In this document: positions 1 through 7,089 of the stretch, piece after piece
Numbering within the stretch: position 1 is the stretch's first letter
How the letters are laid out: each line of letters begins with the position of its first letter
The notes under the pieces: model-generated
Seen by the model: the letters and a program-made list of their open reading frames with translations, nothing else
Databases searched by the model: none
What the model was told of the DNA's origin: nothing
Translations under genes and position numbers: made by a program
From: VRUB01 sp046758085
Lineage (GTDB): Bacteria > Pseudomonadota > Gammaproteobacteria > Acidiferrobacterales > SPGG2
Direction: 5' to 3'
Assembly (NCBI GenBank): GCA_046758085.1
Contig: JBHHZP010000066.1
Coordinates: 1-18,310 of the forward strand
Length of the DNA: 18,310 bases

Positions 1-188
1 AGCCTACACGGAAGTATTCACGGCGTGTATCGGAAACAAAGGCACGGTCCATGCATCGGCTGGTTGTGGGACAGTAGTGCCATCCATGGCCTTTTTCAAC
101 TCGCTTCCCCGCGGCACATGTCCGCGAGTCGCTTCATTTTTCAAACACTTACGCGTTTGCAAAATGATACGGCGCATCCCTGGGGCGC

Positions 189-218
189 CTAGCAGGGTGG
201 GCTTCAACAGCCTGCTAG
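189..218 (-). terminator. Stem-loop just after aceB, possible terminator
   Basis: A perfect 8-bp inverted repeat (CTAGCAGG at 189-196, CCTGCTAG at 211-218) with a 14-nt loop lies 15 bp beyond the aceB stop codon. On the aceB strand there is no T-run after the stem, so it is either a weak terminator or an mRNA 3'-end stabilising hairpin. The rest of 1-232 shows no convincing gene. Confidence 0.4.
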
Positions 219-232
219 TTTGGCAATGAAGG

Positions 233-1828
233 CTACTCCTGCTCGACTAGTTTCTTATACGCCGGCCAAGTCAGGAACTCGGTGAAGCTCCCGCTCAGCA
301 CGAGCTGGTCCAGGATCTCCACCGCATGCCGGTAATTGCTCGCGTTGATGCCGCCGAGCTTTTCGAGCTCGCCGTCGCGAAACTCCTTGTACATCTCAGC
401 CGTGACCGTGCGACCGTCATCAAGCTTCGCGGCGTTGTGCACCCATTGCCATAATTGCGAGCGCGAGATCTCGGCGGTGGCCGCGTCTTCCATGAGGTTA
501 AAAATCGCCACCGCACCCAGACCGTCTAACCAGTTATCCATGTACTGCAGGGCCACGCTGATGTTGTTGCGCATGCCGCCCTCGGTCACCGTGCCACCGG
601 GAACCACGAAGTCCGCCAGCTCGCGTGCTTGCACGCTGACTTCCTCACGCAGGCGCTCGAGCTGGTTGGGCCGCTCGCCCAGCACCTTGTCGAACTCCTC
701 CATGGCCACTGGCACCAGGTCCGGGTGCGCGACCCAAGTGCCATCAAAGCCATCACCGGACTCGCGCTCCTTGTCTTCGCGCACCTTGGGGATGGCGACC
801 TCGTTGACCGTCGGGTCTCTGCGGCTGGGGATGAACGCCGCCATGCCGCCGATGGCGTGCGCCCCGTGCGTGTGGCAAGTCTTGACCAACAGCTCGGTGT
901 AGGCGCGCATAAAAGGCACAGTCATGGTCACCTGCGCGCGGTCCGGCAGGATCATGTCGCTGCGTTTGCAAAACTTCTTGATGATGCTGAATATGTAGTC
1001 CCACCTACCGGCGTTCAGGCTGCAACCGTGGTCGCGCATCTCGTAGAGGATCTCCGCCATATCGAAGGCCGCGAGGACGGTTTCGATCAGAACCGTTGCG
1101 CGAATGCTGCCGCGTGGGATCTCCAGCACGTCTTGTGCGTGATTGAACACGTCATTCCACAATCGGGCCTCGAGATAGCTCTCTATCTTTGGGAGGTAGA
1201 AGTAAGGTCCACTGCCACGCGCCAGCAACTCCTTGGCGTTGTGAAAGAAGAACAGGCCGAAATCGAACAGGCTCGCCGAGATCGGATCACCGTCAACCAG
1301 CACGTGGTCCTCTGTCAGATGCCAGCCTCGTGGCCGTACCAGCAAGGTGGCAATAGCGTCGTTTAGCTTGTAGTGCTTACCTTCAGCCGTAGTGAGCGTG
1401 AGCGTGCGGCGTACCGCATCTTTCAGGTTTACGTGTCCTTCGATGAGGTTCGACCACGTCGGCGACAGCGCATCCTCGAAATCCGCCATGAATACCTTGG
1501 CACCGCAGTTGAACGCGTTGATCATCATGCGGCGCTCCACCGGACCGGTGATCTCGACGCGACGATCGCTCAGGTCTGCCGGCGCCGGCGCTACCTGCCA
1601 GTCGCCGCGGCGGACCTCCGCCGTCTCCTCGGGAAAATCGGGCATCTCGCCCGCGTCGAGCGCCACCTGGATCTCCTGGCGGCGCTTGAGCAGGTTTTTG
1701 CGGGTCGGGTTGAATGTTCGATGCAAATCGGCGACGAAGTGCAGGGCCTCCGGCGTAAGTATCTGCTCAAGCGCCGGCATCTCCTTGCCAGTGACCTCGA
1801 CCCCATCCACTTGAGTGTTGAATGACAT
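233..1828 (-). CDS. aceB: Malate synthase A
   Basis: Condenses glyoxylate with acetyl-CoA to malate and CoA in the cytoplasm; this is the glyoxylate-consuming step. The 531-residue length matches malate synthase A (E. coli AceB 533), not the about 720-residue G form. The family signature is visible as RDHGCSLNAGRWDYIF, with Ser270 where the usual pattern has Gly. Other family blocks present are TVPFMRAYTELL, GGMAAFIP, DGTWVAHPDLVP and the C-terminal NNISVALQYMDNWL and FNLMEDAATAEISRSQLWQW. The ATG at 1828 is chosen because a strong GGGAGGAG ribosome site sits just before it; the frame stays open upstream to 1906 but that stretch lacks family sequence. It lies downstream of glcD-glcE-glcF on the same strand, so it probably consumes the glyoxylate they make. 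The 205-bp gap to glcF leaves room for its own promoter. Confidence 0.96.
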   Translation of the reverse strand: MSFNTQVDGVEVTGKEMPALEQILTPEALHFVADLHRTFNPTRKNLLKRRQEIQVALDAGEMPDFPEETAEVRRGDWQVAPAPADLSDRRVEITGPVERRMMINAFNCGAKVFMADFEDALSPTWSNLIEGHVNLKDAVRRTLTLTTAEGKHYKLNDAIATLLVRPRGWHLTEDHVLVDGDPISASLFDFGLFFFHNAKELLARGSGPYFYLPKIESYLEARLWNDVFNHAQDVLEIPRGSIRATVLIETVLAAFDMAEILYEMRDHGCSLNAGRWDYIFSIIKKFCKRSDMILPDRAQVTMTVPFMRAYTELLVKTCHTHGAHAIGGMAAFIPSRRDPTVNEVAIPKVREDKERESGDGFDGTWVAHPDLVPVAMEEFDKVLGERPNQLERLREEVSVQARELADFVVPGGTVTEGGMRNNISVALQYMDNWLDGLGAVAIFNLMEDAATAEISRSQLWQWVHNAAKLDDGRTVTAEMYKEFRDGELEKLGGINASNYRHAVEILDQLVLSGSFTEFLTWPAYKKLVEQE

Positions 1829-1832
1829 GCTA

Positions 1833-1840
1833 CTCCTCCC
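1833..1840 (-). promoter_or_regulatory. Strong ribosome binding site of aceB
   Basis: GGGAGGAG followed by TAGC and then ATG on the minus strand. It fixes the aceB start at 1828 and is much stronger than the sites before glcD, glcE and glcF, which suggests malate synthase is translated more efficiently than the oxidase subunits (inference). Confidence 0.8.
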
Positions 1841-2033
1841 CTTTTTCAGGAAATCGATACCCGTCTGTCCGGTCTGTTTTGGGCCTGGAGCAGATTCAGC
1901 GGACACGGGCCGCTGCCCGAAACGGACTGCGAACGCGCGGGCTTCGGAATTATCTACCTGGCCCCTGAAGGGAGCCGGTCACCTGCGCATGGTACCACGT
2001 TAGCCCCAGCTATCGCGGGAAATTGTGCGGTTT

Positions 2034-3239
2034 TCACGCCTTGTCGAGCAGCTCAATCCAGTGCACCACGTGGGGCCGGGCGCGGCTTTGCAGGTGCACG
2101 AGGCAGCCGATGTTGGCGGTTGCGATCAGCTCGGGCTGGCCCGATTCCAACGCCTCGAGCTTGTTTGCCAGCAGGCGCTGCGACAGTGGTTCTTGCAGAA
2201 TGGAGTAGGTGCCGGCAGAGCCGCAACATAGGTAAGGGTCCGGCACCGGGGTGAGCTCGAATCCCAGATCTTGTAACAGACCCTCGACGACGCCCCCGAG
2301 CTTCTGGCCGTGCTGCAGCGTGCACGGCGACTGGAAGGCGATCTTGCGCGGGCGCGCCTGCAGCACCGAGAGCTCGGTGTCGTCCAAAACCTCAGCGATG
2401 TCCCGTGTCATATCCGCGATGCGAGTGGCTTTGGCGGCATAACGCGGGTCGTGGCTTAGCAGCTCTCCGTACTCCTTCACCATCACGCCACAGCCACTGG
2501 CCGTCATCACGATCGCCTCGACCCCGGCCTCCACGTGCGGCCACCAGGCGTCGATGTTACGGCGCATGAAACCGAGGGCGTCTTCTTGGGCGGAGAGATG
2601 GTGGCTCATGGCCCCGCAGCAACCGGCGCTATCCGCGTACACCAGGCTGATGCCCAGGCGGTCCAGCACGCGCGCAGTCGCGGCGGTGATTCGTGGCGCC
2701 AGTGCGGGCTGCACGCAGCCCTCCAGCACCAGCATGCGTCGCTGGTGACGCGGCACGGGCCAGGCGCCCGCCGCCTGTGCGGGCGGCACCGTCCGCCGTA
2801 ACGTTCCGGGAAGCAAGGGGCGCAGCACGCGCCCGAGCGCGAGCAACGGCGTAAAGCGCGAGCGGTAGGGAAGCACACGGCGTAGCAACCAGCGGGTCAA
2901 GCGGTCGTGCCATGGGCGCCGGACGCGCTGCTCGACCACATGCCTGCCGATATCGGCCAGCCGGCCATAGCGCACCCCGGAGGGGCAGGTGGTTTCGCAC
3001 GCGCGGCAAGTCAGGCAGCGGTCGAGATGCAGCTGGGTGCGGGCAGTGGCGGGGCTGCCTTCGAGGATCTGCTTAATAAGGTATATGCGTCCACGCGGAC
3101 CGTCGAGCTCATCGCCCAGCAACTGGTAGGTGGGGCAGGTCGCGGTGCAGAAGCCGCAATGTACGCAGGCGCGCAGGATCGCGTCCGCCTCCCGGCCCTC
3201 GGGCGTATCCTTAATAAAATAGGCTAGTGCTGTTTGCAT
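2034..3239 (-). CDS. glcF: Glycolate oxidase iron-sulfur subunit GlcF
   Basis: Electron-transfer subunit of the membrane-associated glycolate dehydrogenase (GlcDEF), which oxidises glycolate to glyoxylate and passes electrons towards the quinone pool. It has 401 residues, normal for GlcF. Two ferredoxin-type 4Fe-4S motifs are intact: Cys25, 28, 31, 35 (ACVHCGFCTATCP) and Cys75, 78, 81, 85 (CLTCRACETTCP). The C-terminal part has two CCG cysteine-rich domains, seen as DSAGCCGAMSHH and PYLCCGSAGTYSI, typical of this and related heterodisulfide-reductase-like proteins. The ATG at 3239 has no clear Shine-Dalgarno site. It is preceded instead by a 13-bp tandem duplication. It lies between glcE (96 bp upstream) and aceB (205 bp downstream). 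Confidence 0.95.
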   Translation of the reverse strand: MQTALAYFIKDTPEGREADAILRACVHCGFCTATCPTYQLLGDELDGPRGRIYLIKQILEGSPATARTQLHLDRCLTCRACETTCPSGVRYGRLADIGRHVVEQRVRRPWHDRLTRWLLRRVLPYRSRFTPLLALGRVLRPLLPGTLRRTVPPAQAAGAWPVPRHQRRMLVLEGCVQPALAPRITAATARVLDRLGISLVYADSAGCCGAMSHHLSAQEDALGFMRRNIDAWWPHVEAGVEAIVMTASGCGVMVKEYGELLSHDPRYAAKATRIADMTRDIAEVLDDTELSVLQARPRKIAFQSPCTLQHGQKLGGVVEGLLQDLGFELTPVPDPYLCCGSAGTYSILQEPLSQRLLANKLEALESGQPELIATANIGCLVHLQSRARPHVVHWIELLDKA

Positions 3240-3243
3240 TTTA

Positions 3244-3269
3244 TAACCGAAAAATCTAACCGAAAAATC
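3244..3269. repeat. 13-bp perfect tandem duplication before glcF
   Basis: TAACCGAAAAATC occurs twice head to tail, ending 4 bp before the glcF start codon at 3239. On the glcF strand it reads as two copies of GATTTTTCGGTTA and occupies the place where a ribosome site would be expected. Confidence 0.85.
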
Positions 3270-3292
3270 AGCTGGCGTTAGGCTTGCCGGTG
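3267..3292. repeat. Short intergenic element, copy 1 (after glcE)
   Basis: Contains ATCAGCT (3267-3273) and the 13-mer AGGCTTGCCGGTG (3280-3292). Both words recur in the same order and orientation at 4468-4497, on the other side of glcE. The copies differ in the few bases between the words. Confidence 0.55.
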
Positions 3293-3335
3293 TCGGCGAG
3301 CTTTTGTAGCAGGTCGCTGGTCAACACATGCCAAC

Positions 3336-4403
3336 TTAGAGGGTCCGATACATCCGCCCCGGATTGAGGATGCCATCCGGGTCGAATGCCTCCTTCAGCC
3401 GGCGATGCAGCGTCGCGAGCGGTGGTGCAAGCGGATGAAACACCTCGCCCGTACGATCACCGCCACGAAATAACGTGGCGTAGCCACCGAGTGCCGTTGC
3501 CTGCTGCTGGATGGTGTCCGCCGGCAACTCACTCGCAAACCAGCGTTGAGCTCCGCCCCAGTCCAGCAGCCATGTTCCCTCCGCTGTCGAGACGGGGGCG
3601 GCTGCGGGAACCGATAGTCGCCACAGTGTTGCTGTTTCGGACAACAGCGGCAGGCGGTGCTCGCGCAGCTCGTTCCAGAACGTGTCGCCGTCGGGGATTT
3701 CCTCGCCGCCCAGTTTTTGCCGGGCCGCGGTGACACCCTGCTCAGCGCCCGCGAGTCGCACGCGCAGTAGCTCGCCGTCGTGGCAGGCGGCCGAGATCGG
3801 CAGCGGCTGCGCGGCCCAGGTGTTCATGGTGGTAATCGCCTGGTCGGCATCCATTGCCAGTGACAGTGTCATTGTCGTCGCCGACCTTGGCAAAACTTTC
3901 AGCGAGACCTCGAGCAATACGCCGAGCGTGCCCATGGCACCGGCCATTAGGCGCGATACGTCGTAGCCGGCAACGTTCTTCATGACCTGGCCACCGAAGG
4001 ACAGGCGATCGCCGCGCCCGTTGACACACACCACACCAAGGACAAAGTCTCGGACGGCACCGCTGTAAGGCCGGCTCGGTCCCGACAACCCGCACGCTAC
4101 GGCGCCGCCAAGGGTCGCGGCTTTGCCAAAGTGCGGTGGCTCGAACGGCAACACCTGCCCTTTCTCGGCGAGCTTGCCCTCGACCTCGTCCAACGGCGTG
4201 CCAGCGCGCGCCGTGATCACCAGCTCGGTGGGCTCGTAGCTGACGATGCCGCGATGACCGCTAACGTCGAGTTCCTCACCGGTTGTCGTCCTGCCGTAGA
4301 ACGCCTTGGTGTCGCCGCCGAGAATGCGCAGGGCCGTTCCGGTCGTGGCCGCCTGGCGCACCCGTTCTTGTATTTCTATTGAGAGATCGTTGTGCTTAGT
4401 CAC
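3336..4403 (-). CDS. glcE: Glycolate oxidase FAD-binding subunit GlcE
   Basis: Second flavin subunit of glycolate dehydrogenase, working with GlcD and GlcF. It is 355 residues from the chosen start, matching GlcE (about 350). It has a PCMH-type FAD-binding fold: LRILGGDTKAFYGR near the N-terminus, then PFEPPHFGKAATLGGAVACG, VMKNVAGYDVSRLMAGAMG and LGVLLEVSLKVLP. It ends with the family-typical FDPDGILNPGRMY. The GTG at 4403 is preferred over the ATG at 4469. The 22 extra codons would read through a repeat-like sequence (4413-4427) and resemble nothing in the family, while VTKHNDLSIEIQERVRQ is a normal GlcE beginning. No strong ribosome site is visible for either start. It lies 210 bp from glcD and 96 bp from glcF. 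Confidence 0.93.
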   Translation of the reverse strand: MTKHNDLSIEIQERVRQAATTGTALRILGGDTKAFYGRTTTGEELDVSGHRGIVSYEPTELVITARAGTPLDEVEGKLAEKGQVLPFEPPHFGKAATLGGAVACGLSGPSRPYSGAVRDFVLGVVCVNGRGDRLSFGGQVMKNVAGYDVSRLMAGAMGTLGVLLEVSLKVLPRSATTMTLSLAMDADQAITTMNTWAAQPLPISAACHDGELLRVRLAGAEQGVTAARQKLGGEEIPDGDTFWNELREHRLPLLSETATLWRLSVPAAAPVSTAEGTWLLDWGGAQRWFASELPADTIQQQATALGGYATLFRGGDRTGEVFHPLAPPLATLHRRLKEAFDPDGILNPGRMYRTL

Positions 4404-4412
4404 AGCGATGCA

Positions 4413-4427
4413 GATCCAAGATACAAG
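4413..4427. repeat. GATCCAAGATACAAG repeat copy, left
   Basis: This 15-mer matches 16904-16918 (GATCCAGGATACAAG) at 14 of 15 positions, same orientation. Here it sits about 10 bp ahead of the glcE GTG start. It looks like a member of a dispersed short intergenic repeat family; that is inference from two copies. Confidence 0.5.
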
Positions 4428-4467
4428 AATTATGCTTCGTTTTTCTACTTGGGCCGTGCCAACTCCC

Positions 4468-4499
4468 ATCAGCTAAACGCCACCAGGCTTGCCGGTGGC
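4468..4499. repeat. Short intergenic element, copy 2, with hairpin
   Basis: Second copy of the words ATCAGCT (4468-4474) and AGGCTTGCCGGTG (4485-4497) found at 3267-3292. This copy contains a perfect 6-bp inverted repeat, GCCACC at 4479-4484 and GGTGGC at 4494-4499, with a 9-nt loop. It lies in the glcD-glcE gap. Confidence 0.55.
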
Positions 4500-4518
4500 A
4501 ATAGGGAGTGACGATTTT

Positions 4519-4612
4519 GGGACTCAGGACTAGAGACGAAGGATTAACGGCGTAAAAACACGAATGCGGGATTCACAGTGCCCAGTCCTAAGTTCTTCTA
4601 GTCCCCAGTCCT
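4519..4612. repeat. Imperfect inverted repeat filling the glcD-glcE gap
   Basis: The arm at about 4519-4536 (GGACTCAGGACTAGAGA) and the arm at 4597-4612 (reverse complement AGGACTGGGGACTAGA) match at about 13 of 16 positions by eye. A further related word, CCCAGTCCTA, is at 4581-4590. The words are built from diverged GGACTAG/GGACTGG heptamers. It begins 2 bp after the glcD stop codon. No gene is visible in 4404-4613. Confidence 0.6.
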
Positions 4613-4613
4613 C

Positions 4614-6101
4614 TTAAAACCGTGGTATGTCCGGGTGCGGGAGCTTGCCGCCGTGCACATGCATGGCGCCGAACTCGGCGCAGCGACGCAGGGTCGGCAC
4701 CGCCTTGCCGGGGTTGAGCAGACCGTCGGGGTCAAACGCGCTCTTGACCGCGTGAAACTGGGTGAGCTCGTGCTCGTCGAACTGGACGCACATCTGATTG
4801 ATCTTCTCGATACCTACGCCGTGCTCACCAGTAATCGTGCCCCCGACGGCGACGCACAGCTCCAGGATCTGACCACCCAGCTCCTCGGCGCGTTCGAGCT
4901 CGCCGGCATTATTCGCGTCGTAGAGTATCAACGGGTGCAGGTTACCGTCGCCGGCATGAAATACGTTGGCCACGCGCAACTTGTACTTCTCGGACAGCTC
5001 AGCCGTCTTCTTTAACACCTCTGCCAGGCGGCGCCGCGGGATGGTGCCATCCATGCAGTAATAGTCCGGGCTAATGCGGCCGACCGCGGGGAATGCCGCC
5101 TTGCGGCCGGACCAGAAAATCGTGCGCTCTTGCTCGTCCCTAGCCTTGCGGATCTCGCCGGCACCGCATTTTTTGAGTACCTTTTCCACTTGCTGAATCT
5201 GTTCTGCGACTTCCCCGGCGGTGCCGTCGAGCTCGCAGAGAAGAATGGCTTCGGCATCGACTGGGTAGTCCGCGTGCACGAAATCCTCGGCCGCCCGGAT
5301 CGCGGGGTTGTCCATCATTTCGAGACCTGCGGGAATAATTCCGGCACCGATGATCCGGGCGACGGCATCACCTGCCTTTTCGATGTCATCGAATGCCGCC
5401 ATCACCACCTGCGCCGTTTCTGGCTGTGGTAATAGCTTGACAGTCACCTCGACGATGACGCCGAGCATGCCCTCCGAGCCGGTCATCAGTGCCAGCAGAT
5501 CGTATCCGGGGCTGTCGAGGGCGTCGGCGCCGATGGTGACGCGCTCCCCGTCCATTGTGATGACCTCGAGCTTTAGTATGTTGTGCACGGTCAGTCCGTA
5601 CTTCAGGCAGTGGACCCCGCCGGAGTTTTCGGCGACGGTGCCACCAATGGAGCAGGCGATCTGCGACGAGGGATCGGGCGCGTAGTACAACCCGTCGGGT
5701 GCCACCGCCTGCGAGATTGCGAGATTCCTCACACCCGGCTGGACCCGTGCCGTGCGGTTGACTCGATCGATTTCGAGAATACGGTTGAATTTGGCGAGGC
5801 TCAACAGTATCCCGTCGGGCAGGGGCAGCGCCCCGCCCGACAGCCCGGTACCGGCGCCGCGCGCGACTACCGGAATCTTGCGCTCGCTACACAGGCGCAA
5901 TATACGTTGCACCTGCTCCGTGGTCTCGGGCAGCACCACCATCAGCGGGACGGCGCGGTAGGCGGAGAGCCCGTCGCACTCGTAGGGACGCAGCTCGTCG
6001 TCATGATGCAGCACCGCCTCGTGCGGCAGGAAGGCGCGCAATGCCGAAACCAGTAACGGCTTGTCGGTCTCGGCTACGGTGGCGGCTTTCGCGTGTGTCA
6101 T
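4614..6101 (-). CDS. glcD: Glycolate oxidase catalytic FAD subunit GlcD
   Basis: Catalytic flavoprotein of glycolate dehydrogenase: oxidises glycolate (and often D-lactate) to the keto acid, cytoplasmic face, with GlcE and GlcF as partners. It is 495 residues from the chosen ATG; E. coli GlcD has 499. PCMH FAD-binding domain: RGAGTGLSGG at residues 81-90, then SSQIACSIGGTVAENSGGVH and GSEGMLGVIVEVTVKLLP. The C-terminal FAD-linked oxidase domain carries HAGDGNLHPLILYD, TGEHGVGIEKI and FDPDGLLNPGK. The frame is open upstream to 6251, but those 50 codons are basic, low in family features and overlap a palindrome, so the start is placed at MTHAK. It is the first gene of a same-strand glcDEF-aceB group and is divergent from a small membrane-protein gene. 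D-lactate dehydrogenase is the main alternative, but flanking glcE and glcF support GlcD. Confidence 0.95.
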   Translation of the reverse strand: MTHAKAATVAETDKPLLVSALRAFLPHEAVLHHDDELRPYECDGLSAYRAVPLMVVLPETTEQVQRILRLCSERKIPVVARGAGTGLSGGALPLPDGILLSLAKFNRILEIDRVNRTARVQPGVRNLAISQAVAPDGLYYAPDPSSQIACSIGGTVAENSGGVHCLKYGLTVHNILKLEVITMDGERVTIGADALDSPGYDLLALMTGSEGMLGVIVEVTVKLLPQPETAQVVMAAFDDIEKAGDAVARIIGAGIIPAGLEMMDNPAIRAAEDFVHADYPVDAEAILLCELDGTAGEVAEQIQQVEKVLKKCGAGEIRKARDEQERTIFWSGRKAAFPAVGRISPDYYCMDGTIPRRRLAEVLKKTAELSEKYKLRVANVFHAGDGNLHPLILYDANNAGELERAEELGGQILELCVAVGGTITGEHGVGIEKINQMCVQFDEHELTQFHAVKSAFDPDGLLNPGKAVPTLRRCAEFGAMHVHGGKLPHPDIPRF

Positions 6102-6213
6102 CCGATTGGTGCGCCTGTTCAAGTACTGAGAGCGGCCTGATTGGCGGGGTCTAACCCCCGGAAACCGGGCTCGGCGCTCTGGTGATTGTGTCGATTGTAC
6201 ACAGGCCCTGCGT

Positions 6214-6227
6214 GGGACCATAGTCCC
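6214..6227. promoter_or_regulatory. Palindrome in the glcD divergent promoter region
   Basis: GGGAC-CATA-GTCCC, a 5-bp perfect dyad with a 4-bp spacer, lies 113 bp upstream of the glcD start. A TACAAT-like -10 word on the glcD strand is at 6194-6199, but no good -35 accompanies it. The dyad could be an operator; no regulator gene of the GlcC type is present in the window. Confidence 0.3.
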
Positions 6228-6354
6228 GATTGCGGGCACGCGAAAAGGCACGTTATTATTATAAGGTATCCCCGGTGGCCGTATGGTTGATATTTGGTCG
6301 CTACGGGGTACACGGGTGTAAACGGAAACTTATGTGGCCTGGCCTGAGGGCTGC

Positions 6355-6759
6355 ATGCGGTCGCCTGGAGTAGCGACATCGAGCCGAGTTATGCAACCAC
6401 CGATCAGAAATTTCGATCTCCACCTTGCACCGGACATGCGCCGTGTAACGCGCACTGCCACGGTGCTCAACATACGCGAGTTCGAGCTTTTTCAATTGGC
6501 CTACCGGTTCTGGTATGAGCGGGATCTGCGGGAGAACGTGCTCGATGAGGTGTTTGCCGAGTACCTTTTGCATGATCAGGTACCAACATGGGTGCGTGAC
6601 TATTGTCAACGCGTGCTCAACCTGGCAGCTGTCAACCAGCTCGACCCGCGGGATTTCGGGGTGGACAGGCCGCGCGAAAACCGAACCGCCATGGTCGAGC
6701 CACTTTACGCTTCCTTCGTGACGCTTTTCGCCTTCATTATCTACTTCTTACTCTTCTAA
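6355..6759 (+). CDS. Small protein with C-terminal membrane tail, unknown function
   Basis: I do not recognise this family. From the ATG at 6355 it is 134 residues: a basic, unstructured-looking start, then a soluble part rich in aromatic and charged residues (IREFELFQLAYRFWYERDL, YLLHDQVPTWVRDYCQRVL). It ends with one strongly hydrophobic stretch, YASFVTLFAFIIYFLLF, that finishes exactly at the C-terminus. This is the layout of a tail-anchored inner-membrane protein. A GAGGG ribosome site at 6346-6350 supports 6355; ATGs at 6391 and 6436 (122 or 107 residues) are alternatives with poorer sites. It is divergent from glcD and upstream of the htrA gene, with a possible terminator at 6867-6893. 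The composition looks coding. Confidence 0.65.
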   Translation: MRSPGVATSSRVMQPPIRNFDLHLAPDMRRVTRTATVLNIREFELFQLAYRFWYERDLRENVLDEVFAEYLLHDQVPTWVRDYCQRVLNLAAVNQLDPRDFGVDRPRENRTAMVEPLYASFVTLFAFIIYFLLF

Positions 6760-6866
6760 TCGGGCTAAGCGCCCGCGCCGTTACGCTATTCTGATCTTGT
6801 CTGTCAGGTATCGAGCGGCAAGCCAGACGCTTTGCGGCCCAGTGCCACTGCCAATTACCGCCGCCC

Positions 6867-6893
6867 AAATCCCCGTGGACTGCGTGGATTTTT
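6867..6893 (+). terminator. Possible intrinsic terminator of the small gene
   Basis: The stem AAATCC (6867-6872) pairs with GGATTT (6886-6891). It is extended inward by CG/CG after one mismatch, with a 7-nt loop. Five T residues occupy 6889-6893. It lies 108 bp after the small gene's stop and before the htrA promoter candidate. Confidence 0.4.
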
Positions 6894-6918
6894 AGTGCAT
6901 AACCGCGCTTGACGGTTT

Positions 6919-6927
6919 TGTGATAAT
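6919..6927 (+). promoter_or_regulatory. Extended -10 promoter candidate for htrA
   Basis: TGTGATAAT fits an extended -10 (TGn plus GATAAT). A TTGACG word occurs at 6909-6914 but is only 7 bp away, so it cannot serve as the -35. Transcription would begin near 6934, giving a leader of about 155 nt before htrA. Confidence 0.3.
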
Positions 6928-7076
6928 ACGAACATTACAAAAGCTTAATCTTACGGAAACCATCCGGTAAGTCTGGCCGGTTTACAGTCTTGAACAGGCG
7001 CACACCAAATGGTCTGTGTCCCGCTGTGTGTGATAGCGAGGCGAATTCCTGGTGTAGTCCAAACGGCTAACTTACC

Positions 7077-7083
7077 AAGGAGG
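7077..7083 (+). promoter_or_regulatory. Strong ribosome binding site of htrA
   Basis: AAGGAGG, a full Shine-Dalgarno match, 6 bp before the ATG at 7090. It decides the htrA start against the longer frame open from 7009. Confidence 0.9.
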
Positions 7084-7089
7084 TTTACT

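Larger units (their letters stand above)
6760..7089. other. 330-bp gap ahead of htrA
   Basis: No gene is visible. The gap holds a small CGGGC/GCCCG hairpin directly after the small gene (6761-6775), a terminator-like hairpin (6867-6893), an extended -10 promoter candidate (6919-6927) and the htrA ribosome site (7077-7083). The htrA frame is open upstream from 7009, but that stretch shows no signal-peptide or protease sequence. Confidence 0.6.

Noticed and set aside
4..207. 67-codon frame on the minus strand at the left edge
   Set aside because: TTG start, no ribosome site, no motif, overlaps the hairpin after aceB.
629..1366. Long open frame on the plus strand opposite aceB, 245 codons
   Set aside because: It mirrors the high-GC aceB codons, has no recognisable motif or ribosome site, and overlaps a certain gene completely.
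5583..6056. Long open frame on the plus strand opposite glcD
   Set aside because: Antisense shadow of glcD; no family sequence and biased composition.
6102..6251. 50-residue N-terminal extension of GlcD
   Set aside because: Arg/Pro-rich, unlike any GlcD start, and overlaps the palindromic upstream region; MTHAK at 6101 gives the family length.
6955..6976. Sigma-E type promoter ahead of htrA (GGAAAC with TCTGG)
   Set aside because: Spacing is only about 11 bp instead of about 16 and the -10 match is poor.
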